A stretch of 64,000 bases of DNA, taken from the NCBI RefSeq assembly GCF_003150835.1, contig NZ_CP029479.1, forward strand, positions 2,083,501-2,147,500, written 5' to 3'. The notes below the pieces were generated by a model, which was given only the letters and a program-made list of their open reading frames with translations, had not been told where the DNA came from and searched no databases. The position numbers and the translations under genes were made by a program. The DNA is from Phenylobacterium parvum. Its GTDB lineage: Bacteria; Pseudomonadota; Alphaproteobacteria; Caulobacterales; Caulobacteraceae. Below, piece by piece: positions 17,684 through 24,652 of this stretch (its first letter is position 1; each line of letters begins with the position of its first letter).

Positions 17684-18937
17684 ATGCCGCGCAAGGTCGA
17701 GAACCAACTGACCGCCCTACAGGTCAAGAACCTGGAGGCCGGGAGCTACATTGACGGCGGCGGCCTTCGGCTCCTGGTCAAACCCACCGGCGCGCGGTCC
17801 TGGGTCTTCCGCTTCACCCTGCGGGGAAAGACGCGGGACCTGGGGTTAGGCGATGCCGGGCCGGACGGCGTGAAGCTGAGCGAGGCCCGCGATCTGGCGG
17901 CGGCCCTGCGGCTCAAGGTCAAGGCCGGCGTCGATCCCCTGGGGGAACGCGAGCGGGAGGCCGCTGAGGCCCTTGCGAGGGCTCAGGCGGACAAGATAGC
18001 CGCCGTCACCTTCAAGGCCGCTGCGGAGGCTCATATTGAGGCCAATGGCGAAAGCTGGCGGAACCCGAAGCACCGGAAGCAATGGGGGAGCACCCTCAAG
18101 ACCTACGTCTATCCGCACATGGGCGACATTCCGGTTTCCGAGGTCACGACAACCCATGTCCTGGCGGCACTGGAGCCGATCTGGAAAAATCGGCCGGAGA
18201 CGGCAAGCCGGGTGAGAGGCCGGATTGAAGCGGTCCTGAACGCGGCCAAGGCCAAGGGACAACGCTCCGGCGAGAACCCGGCGACCTGGCGCGGCCACCT
18301 GAAAATGATCCTCCCCGCCCGGTCAAAGCTGACCCGGGGCCATCATGCGGCCATGCCCTACGCCAAGGTTCCGGCCTTCATGGCGCGTCTTCGGGCGGCG
18401 CGATCGGTCGGCGCCCGCGCGCTGGAGTTTGCGATCCTGACCGCCTCCCGGACTGGCGAGGTCCTGGGCATGACCTGGCGGGAGGTCGATCTGAAAGACA
18501 ACGTCTGGACGGTCCCGGCGGCGCGCATGAAGGCCGGCAAGCTCCACCGGGTTCCGCTCTCCCCCCGCGCCCTGGCGATCCTGGCGGAAATGCGGAAGGC
18601 CGGCGCTGAGCTCGATGCGCCCGTCTTCCCCGGCCCCAAGGGCGGCCATCTGTCAAACATGGCGCTGGCCATGGTGCTCAGGCGCTTGGGTCATGAGGAA
18701 ACCGTCCATGGGTTCCGATCTGCGTTCCGGGATTGGGGTTCCGAACAGACGGGATACTCAAACGAGGCGCTTGAAATGGCCCTGGCCCATACGATCGCGA
18801 ACGCGGTCGAGCGCGCCTATCGGCGCGGCGATCTTCTGGAGCGCCGGGTGCGGCTTATGGCGGACTGGGCGGCCTATTGCGAGGGCGAGGCGGTGGCCGC
18901 CGGCGACAACGTGACACCGCTCAGGCAACCCGCCTGA
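17684..18937 (+). CDS. int: P4-type tyrosine integrase
   Basis: A 417-residue integrase with three parts: N-terminal DUF4102 arm-binding domain (residues 1-~90, IDGGGLRLLVKPTGARSW), core-binding domain (~105-205) and tyrosine recombinase catalytic domain (~225-395). The catalytic set is complete: Arg 256 in TASRTGE, Lys 283, His 342 and Arg 345 in HGFRSAFRDW, His 369, and Tyr 379 in AYRRGD. P4-like integrases typically use tRNA genes, which agrees with the tRNA-Ser insertion here. It should catalyse integration and, with the AlpA-like protein, excision. It appears intact. Confidence 0.95.
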   Translation: MPRKVENQLTALQVKNLEAGSYIDGGGLRLLVKPTGARSWVFRFTLRGKTRDLGLGDAGPDGVKLSEARDLAAALRLKVKAGVDPLGEREREAAEALARAQADKIAAVTFKAAAEAHIEANGESWRNPKHRKQWGSTLKTYVYPHMGDIPVSEVTTTHVLAALEPIWKNRPETASRVRGRIEAVLNAAKAKGQRSGENPATWRGHLKMILPARSKLTRGHHAAMPYAKVPAFMARLRAARSVGARALEFAILTASRTGEVLGMTWREVDLKDNVWTVPAARMKAGKLHRVPLSPRALAILAEMRKAGAELDAPVFPGPKGGHLSNMALAMVLRRLGHEETVHGFRSAFRDWGSEQTGYSNEALEMALAHTIANAVERAYRRGDLLERRVRLMADWAAYCEGEAVAAGDNVTPLRQPA

Positions 18938-19095
18938 GGGTCATGGACCCCGGGCGGAACAGGACCGGAACACGCCCGTTGACCAATCACCGCCGGCCAC
19001 CGCAAGATTGCCTCAGGGGATAGGCCGGCCAGCCGACAAGCGCGTTTCCCGGCGCGCTTCCCCGATCACTCCGGGACCGCTGCGGGAGGCGGGCA

Positions 19096-19839
19096 ATGGC
19101 ATTGATCGGCGGGCACGGACGGAGGCGCACTAAGGACGCTGACGCCCAGTCTAGCGCAATACCGGCGGCTGAGGTCCCGCCGACCGACCTACGCTCAGAG
19201 CTACTCAACCTTGATTTTCGCTTTGGGCGCGCGGCTCTGATTGCAGAGCTTGAGCGGTTGACGGCCCCGCCGCGAGGGAGGCGCCCGCTCAATGACCGCG
19301 AGATATTGGATCCCCAGTTTGAGAGCGACGCCCGCGCTCTACTTGAGGGCAAGGACCCGTTTGCGCTCGCACCGCGCGCCGAAATTGTGCGAGCACTTTC
19401 AGAGGCCAACCCGGGCCATAACTTGGCGTCAACAAAGGCGCGCCTTAGAAAATACCTGAAGGAGAACAGAGCGGCGGCGGTTCTCATGAAGGTCATTCTA
19501 GCCCGGGGGCATGACTACCGGCACGGTGCATACATCGCGGCGCTTCGGTGTCGCGTGCCGGCTGAGTATGAAGTATCTGAAGCAATGCGGGAGGTTGTCG
19601 CGGTATGGGCTGACCAGGCGGAGGCAATGGTTTCCCGTTACCGCGACCGGCTGGGGGAGCCGCCAGGCACGATGACCCTGCGCGAGATTGAAACCGCCCT
19701 GGCGGCTTGGGTTCCACCACCTCCAACGATAGCCGACAATCTCTCTGGATTGAGCCCTGACCCGGAAAGTCCGCTTGGGGTCCTATGGCGCATGGCAGAG
19801 GGCTCCGAGAGACCTAGCGGCGGAGACGCAGAAAAATAG
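19096..19839 (+). CDS. Element protein of unknown function
   Basis: A 247-residue soluble protein, 158 nt after the integrase. Base and codon use are less GC-rich than its neighbours (many A/T third positions), a sign of separate origin. It is rich in Arg, Ala and Glu, with mostly helical predicted structure in residues ~30-220 (SELLNLDFRFGRAALIAELERL, REIVRALSEANPG-type segments). No catalytic motif, membrane segment or known domain is visible to me. Its place between integrase and regulator, the cargo slot of many satellites, makes a conflict or host-interaction role possible but unproven. Confidence 0.7.
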   Translation: MALIGGHGRRRTKDADAQSSAIPAAEVPPTDLRSELLNLDFRFGRAALIAELERLTAPPRGRRPLNDREILDPQFESDARALLEGKDPFALAPRAEIVRALSEANPGHNLASTKARLRKYLKENRAAAVLMKVILARGHDYRHGAYIAALRCRVPAEYEVSEAMREVVAVWADQAEAMVSRYRDRLGEPPGTMTLREIETALAAWVPPPPTIADNLSGLSPDPESPLGVLWRMAEGSERPSGGDAEK

Positions 19840-19934
19840 GGCCGGATTAACTTTGTATCCGGCCCAGACGGCAGCCTCTAATTGGTTCCCCGCTCGCCCA
19901 TGGCAATCCAGCCCGGGCCAGCCGGGACCGCACT

Positions 19935-20123
19935 ATGAACACCACAACCCGCGAGCCTGAGAAGCTCGCCTATTCGCTCGCTGAGGCGGCCAGGGTTTCC
20001 AGCCTGGGCCGCTCCACCCTCTACCGGCACATTCGGGCCAAGCGCCTGGAGCTGGTCCGCGTTGGCGGACGGAGCCTGATCCCCGCTGCGGCGCTGCATC
20101 GGCTTGTCCGGGGGGAGGCATAG
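19935..20123 (+). CDS. AlpA/excisionase-like helix-turn-helix regulator
   Basis: A 62-residue protein with a MerR-type/HTH_17 fold: YSLAEAARVSSLGRSTLYRHI (helix-turn-helix) followed by AKRLELVRVGGRSLIPAAAL (the beta wing). Such proteins act as AlpA regulators or recombination directionality factors in P4-like elements. It heads a run of closely packed genes: next start 3 nt after its stop. Confidence 0.85.
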   Translation: MNTTTREPEKLAYSLAEAARVSSLGRSTLYRHIRAKRLELVRVGGRSLIPAAALHRLVRGEA

Positions 20124-20126
20124 CCC

Positions 20127-20312
20127 ATGCCTCAAAAAGAAACCCCCCGCACGAGGGCGAGGGGCCGGACTGATTTGGCGATCGGTGTCCGCGCTCTCTC
20201 TAACCCGGCGACCCGCCAGGCGCAAATCCTGCGGTGTCGCTATGGCGTTCGCCCGATCCTGGCCGGCGTCCTGGCGGCGCTGATCTTCGGGGAGGCCGCT
20301 GACCATGGCTGA
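20127..20312 (+). CDS. Small element protein of unknown function
   Basis: A 61-residue basic protein that begins 3 nt after the regulator stop and overlaps the next gene by 8 nt. The C-terminal part (PILAGVLAALIFGEAA) is hydrophobic enough for a short membrane or packing helix. The spacing supports translation, but no family is recognised. Confidence 0.55.
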   Translation: MPQKETPRTRARGRTDLAIGVRALSNPATRQAQILRCRYGVRPILAGVLAALIFGEAADHG

Positions 20313-20499
20313 ACCCCCCGTTGACCACCGCGAGACGGCGCGCGCGATCCTGCGGACAGATGCGCCCCTCCGGGAAAAGGAAGGGCAGTTTTTGGGCGGC
20401 CTGGCCTATCGCGCTGAGCCCATCTCCGAACGCCAGGCCAATTGGCTGGCGGTCCTGGTCAGCCGCTATGGCCCGAAGGCGGGAGGCGCGCATGACTGA
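20305..20499 (+). CDS. Small element protein of unknown function
   Basis: A 64-residue protein whose start overlaps the preceding stop and whose stop overlaps the next ATG by 8 nt, so the three small genes are translationally coupled. The segment KEGQFLGGLAYRAEPISERQANWLAVLVSRY resembles the short proteins with a REGQFLG...L..RQ.NWL pattern that recur in proteobacterial mobile elements, usually next to the AlpA-like gene. Function unknown. Confidence 0.65.
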   Translation: MAEPPVDHRETARAILRTDAPLREKEGQFLGGLAYRAEPISERQANWLAVLVSRYGPKAGGAHD

Positions 20500-20827
20500 C
20501 CGCTATCCCGACCATCCCGGGAGCAAAGGCACGGACGGAACGTCTCAGGCCGCTGCGGCGGCCATGGCCCGCCCCGCGCAACGTCTCCGCCGGCGCGCTC
20601 TTGAAACCCTCGCCCGGCTCAGGGAGGCCACCGCCTTGGAGGTTGTCGAGGCGGCCCAGGTCCCCCGCGAGGCCCTTCAACCCCGGCTCTCTGAGCTGCG
20701 GAGGCTGGGCCTGGTCGAGCCCACCGGCGAGCGCCGGCGCAACCCCTCCGGCAAGTCGGCGGCGGCCCTTCGGCTGACTGATCGTGGCGCGGCGGCTCTC
20801 AGAAAGGAGGCTGGCGCGGCGTCCTAG
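20492..20827 (+). CDS. Winged-helix DNA-binding protein
   Basis: A 111-residue protein; ATG 20492 overlaps the upstream stop, and a longer frame from 20321 is discarded because it overlaps the neighbour. Residues ~30-105 are a winged-helix domain: helices in RRRALETLARLREATALEVVEAAQV, recognition helix around REALQPRLSELRRLGLVEPTG, then a wing with RRNPSGKSAAALRLTDRGAA. It resembles MarR-like or phage regulatory proteins and probably regulates the element genes. Confidence 0.7.
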   Translation: MTDRYPDHPGSKGTDGTSQAAAAAMARPAQRLRRRALETLARLREATALEVVEAAQVPREALQPRLSELRRLGLVEPTGERRRNPSGKSAAALRLTDRGAAALRKEAGAAS

Positions 20828-20909
20828 GGCGCTTCGGCGGTCGGTGGCGCGCTGTCCCCGGACGGCGGCCACCGGCCAGCCTGGAGCCCCTGAGAGCCCC
20901 GCAATTCGC

Positions 20910-21479
20910 ATGGGCAACAAGAAACCCCGACCCGGAAAGACCCTGAGCCATGGCCCGCCGGAAAACCAACCCTGGTTCTGGGTGACTAAGGCCATGCTGG
21001 GATCGATCACCTACAGAGCCCTGGGCATAAATGCCCGCCGGGTCCTGGATGCGGCGCTCTATGAGCACATGTCCCATGGGGGCGCGGAGAACGGCAATCT
21101 TGGCCTGACCTATGACCAACTGGCGGCCTGGGGAGTAAACCGGGCGGACGTTCGGAAAGCCCTGGCGGAAGTGTTCGCTACAGGCTTCCTCCGGCGGACC
21201 CGCGAGGGCGCCTTCACCCTGGGCGGGCGGATACAAGCCCGCTATGCCCTGACCTGGCTTCCAACCGGCGTCTGGCCAGGCGGTGGCCCGGCAACCCATG
21301 ACTGGATCGAGGTCCTTGATCGGCTGGGCAAGGCCGGGATCGGGTCCGTCGCCCAGGCGAAGCTATGGCTGCGGGCCGAGGTCGAGACGTTCAGCCGCTC
21401 GAAACCCGCCGGCCAGAAACAGAAGCTAGCCCCTCATTTGAAAATCGTCCGCACCTCAAATGAGGGCCGGGTCAGATGA
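20910..21479 (+). CDS. Winged-helix element protein, possible replication initiator
   Basis: A 189-residue protein starting at ATG 20910. Residues ~20-120 contain a helix-rich region and a winged-helix motif (RALGINARRVLDAALYEHMSHGG, then LTYDQLAAWGVNRADVRKALAEV and the wing GRIQARYALTWLP). This arrangement recurs in small alphaproteobacterial integrative elements and phages. The C-terminal coding end overlaps the first two of four CCTCATTTGA-type repeats, a place where replication proteins often have their own iterons. The initiator role is inference; a regulator is equally possible. Confidence 0.65.
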   Translation: MGNKKPRPGKTLSHGPPENQPWFWVTKAMLGSITYRALGINARRVLDAALYEHMSHGGAENGNLGLTYDQLAAWGVNRADVRKALAEVFATGFLRRTREGAFTLGGRIQARYALTWLPTGVWPGGGPATHDWIEVLDRLGKAGIGSVAQAKLWLRAEVETFSRSKPAGQKQKLAPHLKIVRTSNEGRVR

Positions 21480-21535
21480 AAGCCGGCGCGCTCCGCCCCT
21501 CATTTGAAACCTTGGCCGGCCCCTCATTTGAGGGG
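21430..21535. repeat. Iteron-like CCTCATTTGA repeats
   Basis: Four copies of a CCCCTCATTTGA-type motif occur within 106 bp: 21431-21441 (+), 21454-21466 (inverted), 21496-21507 (+) and 21520-21535, where CCCCTCATTTGAGGGG is a near-perfect palindrome. They span the end of the winged-helix gene and the following gap. They may be an origin of replication, an operator array, or a stability element. Confidence 0.6.
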
Positions 21536-21657
21536 TCCCTTCTATATCTTGGAAGGACAGGCACGGCGGAGCGAACGGGGGAGGGAGCGCGCCCCCCAAA
21601 AGGGCGCCGTAGCGACCGGACCCGGAAGCGGGCCGCCACACTCAGGGATGACCACCC

Positions 21658-22272
21658 ATGACTAAGCGCCGTCGCGCGAGCCCCACGCCACCGCAAGGCC
21701 CAGACACCGCCTTGAGGGTTCCAACTGGACCCGATGAAGCGCTGGCGTTTGCGCTTGCCCGAACGCTACTTGAGCCGGGCGCCCGCCATGCCCTGGCGGC
21801 GGGGGAGTTTGCCGTTAAGGCCCTGAGCGATCAGCCCAAGCCCGGAGCTGGCGATTTTCAGAGGGCGATGGACCTTGCGCTTGATCGGGCCGGCGACCGG
21901 GAGGCCGCACGGAAGATGCTGGCCGCCCAGGCGGTGACGCTGGATGGTGTCTTTTGCGAGCTGACCCGGCGCGCGGGGGCGAACCTGGGAACCTATCCCG
22001 ACGCGGTGGAGCGTTACCTTCGGCTGGCCATGAAAGCCCAGGCGAACGCGCGAGCGACCCTGGAGGCCCTTGCGCGGCTGAATGATCCCCCACCGGCCCC
22101 GCCCCGGATGGTTCAGCTCAGAGACAACGCCCAGGCTGTCATAGCCGACCAGTTCCACATTTCAGGGGGACAATCCCATGCAACCGCCGCAATTGGCCCA
22201 GTCCCCGCGATGCCGGGCGAGAACCCGGCGCGGTGGCCCGTGCCAAGCTCCGGCGGTGAAGGGCAAGGTTAG
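21658..22272 (+). CDS. Mobile-element protein of unknown function
   Basis: A 204-residue protein. The core ~residues 70-150 (QRAMDLALDRAGDREAARKM, LGTYPDAVERYLRLAMKAQANARATLEALARL) is typical of a family that recurs in proteobacterial integrative elements next to HGG-motif proteins; the conserved pattern is ERYLRLALKAQ...RATLEAL followed by a basic or glutamine-rich tail. The last 95 nt overlap the next gene in another frame, so the natural C-terminus may be a recent extension. Function unknown. Confidence 0.7.
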   Translation: MTKRRRASPTPPQGPDTALRVPTGPDEALAFALARTLLEPGARHALAAGEFAVKALSDQPKPGAGDFQRAMDLALDRAGDREAARKMLAAQAVTLDGVFCELTRRAGANLGTYPDAVERYLRLAMKAQANARATLEALARLNDPPPAPPRMVQLRDNAQAVIADQFHISGGQSHATAAIGPVPAMPGENPARWPVPSSGGEGQG

Positions 22273-22408
22273 ATGCCGGATGCATGGCGGGACCAACCCG
22301 GGGCCGCCGGCTGGGAACCGCAATGCTCTCCGGCATGGCTACTACGCCCTGAGCGTTCAAAGCCTCCGCCGCGCCCTGGCCCACATCCGAAGGGCTCAAG
22401 GCGCCTGA
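22178..22408 (+). CDS. HGG-motif small protein
   Basis: A 76-residue protein with AGGGGGA ribosome site 9 nt before its ATG. It carries the widely distributed pattern C.A.TR.G.PC..PA..G..RC..HGG....P.GN.NA..HG.Y (here CRARTRRGGPCQAPAVKG, RCRMHGGTNPGPPAGNRNAL, RHGYYA). The three Cys and the His residues may bind zinc. This family is common in phages, satellites and islands; its role is not established. It overlaps the preceding gene by 95 nt. Confidence 0.8.
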   Translation: MQPPQLAQSPRCRARTRRGGPCQAPAVKGKVRCRMHGGTNPGPPAGNRNALRHGYYALSVQSLRRALAHIRRAQGA

Positions 22409-22442
22409 GCGCCGGGTCTGGTCTGCGTTCTCTGTCGGCGTC

Positions 22443-23015
22443 CTACTTCACACGGGCGGCGGCTCTGCGGCGGGCACACTCCCACGCCAAAGCTTGATCG
22501 TCGGCGTCACCAAACTTGAGAGCTATCATCATTGCGTCTTCGCAACGCCCCTCCTGGAGCGCCTGGACGTAGTTAGGCGCCGCCATCTTGGCGGCCCTGC
22601 GTTCGGCGGCGATTTGGCCTAACAGGGAAATGAGTGGGGCAAGGTTGGCGGGTGCCGAAGCATCCGGCATTGGGAGCAGGTTGCCGAAGGGCGAGGTCCT
22701 GGGTCGAAGTGTGTCTGGGTCGAGGCCCCGGCTCCAGTCGCGATCGATTGCAAGACCACCGCCTGGCTCGATCGACCTGCCTCCACCTGGCTCGATTGAT
22801 TGACCGCCGCCGGGCTCGATCGATCGACCGCCGCCGGGAAGAATAGACAAGCCTCCCCCAGGCTCAATCGACCTACCGCCGCCGGGCTCGATGGAGTCAC
22901 ATCCCCCAGGCAGGATTGATCCAGGGATACACTCGCGCCAAGCTTGCGCCTGGGCGGCTTGCAGGCCCGCACCAAGGACAAGTGCAGCAACGGCGGCGGC
23001 CAGTCCCGATCGCAT
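22443..23015 (-). CDS. Secreted protein with eight-residue PGGG repeats
   Basis: A 190-residue protein starting at ATG 23015 (an upstream ATG at 23027 is possible). A signal peptide ([25 protein letters not shown]) precedes seven tandem repeats of the form S-I-(E/L)-P-G-G-G/C-x, then [17 protein letters not shown] and a helical C-terminal domain with two Cys residues ([12 protein letters not shown] ... WECARRR), possibly disulfide-linked. It is the only gene of the element on the minus strand and lies next to attR, so it is likely cargo with its own promoter. The repeat resembles PGGG-repeat proteins found in other proteobacteria; no function is known to me. Confidence 0.75.
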   Translation of the reverse strand: MRSGLAAAVAALVLGAGLQAAQAQAWRECIPGSILPGGCDSIEPGGGRSIEPGGGLSILPGGGRSIEPGGGQSIEPGGGRSIEPGGGLAIDRDWSRGLDPDTLRPRTSPFGNLLPMPDASAPANLAPLISLLGQIAAERRAAKMAAPNYVQALQEGRCEDAMMIALKFGDADDQALAWECARRRAAARVK

Positions 23016-23180
23016 GTAAGCCCCCATCTCTCTGCTGGACCATCCCAGTTAGGTGGCCAACGGCGCTGGAGGAAACAGTGCCACGCTTCCCAAAAACCCG
23101 GAAGGCACACCCTGAGACAGCATGGCCTAGCAAGTCCCCCTATGGGGATCGTTATGGGGGACAAACGCCCCTCAAGCCGA

Positions 23181-23199
23181 ATTGTTTAGTAAAAACAAT
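23181..23199. repeat. AT-rich inverted repeat beside attR
   Basis: ATTGTTTAGTAAAAACAAT has 7-bp arms around a 5-nt centre in an otherwise GC-rich region, 6 bp inside the attR core. It may be an integrase or excisionase site, or it may help end transcription of the tRNA, which runs toward it. Confidence 0.45.
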
Positions 23200-23204
23200 G
23201 GCCA

Positions 23205-23219
23205 GTGGCGGTGAGAGAG
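23205..23219. repeat. attR core within tRNA-Ser
   Basis: Right copy of GTGGCGGTGAGAGAG, identical to 17503-17517. It covers the tRNA CCA end, the discriminator base, the 3' acceptor strand and the start of the T stem, which is the classical integration site of P4-type integrases. Confidence 0.87.
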
Positions 23220-23295
23220 GGATTCGAACCCTCGATAGAGTTTCCCCTATACACGCGTTCCAGGCGTGCGCCTTCAACCACTCGGCCACCTCACC
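23206..23295 (-). tRNA. tRNA-Ser (anticodon GGA)
   Basis: A 90-nt class II tRNA on the minus strand. The acceptor stem pairs GGTGAGG with CTCTCACC, the anticodon loop is CTGGAAC within a CACGC/GCGTG stem (anticodon GGA at 23259-23261), a long variable arm follows, the T arm reads GGTTCGAATCC, and CCA is encoded at 23206-23208. The 3' end is shared with the att core of the integrated element, so the mature sequence is preserved. Confidence 0.95.
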
Positions 23296-23443
23296 CCACG
23301 GGCCGGAGGCGGGCCTCCGGCGTGGACGGGTGGAGATATACCGGCGCGGGGCGGCGGGCAAGGCGGCAGGTGCAATCGGCGGCGGGCGGGCCTATCTTGA
23401 GGCCAGACATCGCCGTCGCACCCCCGCCCCTCAGGAGCCCCGC

Positions 23444-24097
23444 ATGGTCTTCTTCCGCAAGTCGCCCGACATGCCCACCGCCGCCACCGCCCTGCCCGGC
23501 CGGCCGGATCCCCTGCCCACGGCGGCGGTCAACTTCGTCACCGGCCAGCCGCTGAAGGGGCCCTTCGGCGAGGGCCTCTCCGTCGCCCTGTTCGCCATGG
23601 GCTGCTTCTGGGGCGTGGAGCGCAAGTTCTGGCAGACGCCCGGCGTGGTCGCCACGGCGGTGGGCTATGTCAACGGCTTCACCCCCAACCCGACCTACGA
23701 GGAGGTCTGCAGCGGGCGCACCGGCCACACCGAGGCCGTGCTCGTGCACTTCGACCCCGCCGTCATCTCGTTCGAGGGCCTGCTGAAGGTGTTCTGGGAA
23801 GGACACGACCCCACCCAGGGCATGCGCCAGGGCAATGACATCGGCAGCCAGTACCGGTCGGGGATCTACGCCTTCGACGAGGCCCAGGCCGAGGCGGCGC
23901 GCGCCTCGAAGGCCGCCTACCAGGGCGCCCTTTCGGCGAAGGGCTTCGGCGCCATCACCACCGAGATCGCCCCGGCCCCGGCCTTCTACTACGCCGAGCA
24001 CTACCACCAGCAGTACCTGGCCAAGGTGCCCGACGGCTATTGCGGCGTCGGCGGCACGGGCGTGGCCTGCCCCATCGGGGTCGGCGTGAAGGCGTGA
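23444..24097 (+). CDS. msrA: Peptide-methionine (S)-S-oxide reductase
   Basis: A 217-residue MsrA. The catalytic motif is GCFWG with Cys 54. The core shows the family blocks [47 protein letters not shown] and [11 protein letters not shown]. The C-terminal segment [13 protein letters not shown] carries the resolving cysteines. It repairs methionine-S-sulfoxide in proteins using thioredoxin. The start is ATG 23444 with AGGAG 7 nt upstream; the frame is open further but runs over the tRNA. Its stop overlaps the GTG start of the next gene. Confidence 0.95.
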   Translation: MVFFRKSPDMPTAATALPGRPDPLPTAAVNFVTGQPLKGPFGEGLSVALFAMGCFWGVERKFWQTPGVVATAVGYVNGFTPNPTYEEVCSGRTGHTEAVLVHFDPAVISFEGLLKVFWEGHDPTQGMRQGNDIGSQYRSGIYAFDEAQAEAARASKAAYQGALSAKGFGAITTEIAPAPAFYYAEHYHQQYLAKVPDGYCGVGGTGVACPIGVGVKA

Positions 24098-24438
24098 CCC
24101 CGGAGGCCTTCGAGGCCGCCGCCCTGGCCCTGCCTGCGACGGAGAAGGTCGTCCAGTGGGGCGGCGCCGACGTCTACAAGGTGGGCGGTCGGGTGTTCGC
24201 CCTCAGGACCCTGGAAGGAGCCCTGTCGATCAAGGTCAGCGACATCGCCTACGCCGTGCTGGTCGAGACGGGGCGGGCCCGGCCGGCGCCCTACCTGGCG
24301 CGCGCCAAATGGGTGGCCTTTGAGGCGCTGGAGGACCTGGACGCGGACGAGGTGCGCGGCTGGCTGGCCAGCGCCCACGCCCTGGTCGCCGCCCGGCTGA
24401 CGCGCAAGGCCCGGGCCGAACTGGGCCTCTCCGTTTAG
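24094..24438 (+). CDS. MmcQ/YjbR family protein
   Basis: A 114-residue protein starting at GTG 24094 in a GTGA overlap with the msrA stop, so it is translationally coupled. The sequence ([62 protein letters not shown]) fits the YjbR/DUF419 family, a small DNA-binding-protein-like double-wing fold of unknown cellular role. An upstream ATG in the same frame is rejected because it lies inside msrA. Confidence 0.85.
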   Translation: MTPEAFEAAALALPATEKVVQWGGADVYKVGGRVFALRTLEGALSIKVSDIAYAVLVETGRARPAPYLARAKWVAFEALEDLDADEVRGWLASAHALVAARLTRKARAELGLSV

Positions 24439-24465
24439 GTGACGGGGATCACGGGCGGCCCCGGA

Positions 24466-24645
24466 GACCCCCTCCGTCGCGCATTCGCGCGCCACCTCCC
24501 CCTGATGGGGAGGAACTAGGGAGCCATTGCTCCCCCAAGGGGGAGCTCCCGGCGAAGCCGGGTGAGGGGGTCAATCCACGTCGCCGCCGTCCCCCTCCGG
24601 CCCGCTTCGCGGTCTGCGTCCCCCTGACGGGGAGGAATTGGGGGC
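24466..24645. repeat. Dispersed palindromic repeat (one full and one half unit)
   Basis: 24466-24572 is one ~107-bp imperfect palindrome, starting GACCCCCTCC and ending GAGGGGGTC, with internal hairpins CTCCCCCTGATGGGGAG and GCTCCCCCAAGGGGGAGC and the GCCGGGTGAGGGGGTC end. A partial copy follows to ~24645. The same family, in the other orientation, fills 28959-29264. It separates yjbR from the convergent transporter gene and could act as a bidirectional terminator. Confidence 0.85.
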
Positions 24646-24652
24646 CAGCCGC

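Larger units (their letters stand above)
17503..23219. mobile_element. 5.7 kb integrative mini-element in tRNA-Ser(GGA)
   Basis: An exact 15-bp direct repeat (GTGGCGGTGAGAGAG) at 17503-17517 and 23205-23219 bounds a block that starts with a tyrosine integrase and ends at tRNA-Ser. The right copy is the tRNA 3' end (CCA, discriminator, acceptor and start of T stem), so the element entered the tRNA 3' end and restored it. Contents in order: integrase, unknown gene, AlpA-like regulator, four small genes including winged-helix proteins, iteron-like repeats, two mobile-element families, and a secreted repeat protein. No capsid, terminase, conjugation or recognisable primase gene is present, so it is a satellite-like or cryptic island. 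The integrase lies at the end away from the tRNA. Confidence 0.88.

Noticed and set aside
22178..23204. CRISPR array suggested by the 24-bp repeats at 22780-22920
   Set aside because: The repeats are contiguous, without spacers, and encode an eight-residue protein repeat.
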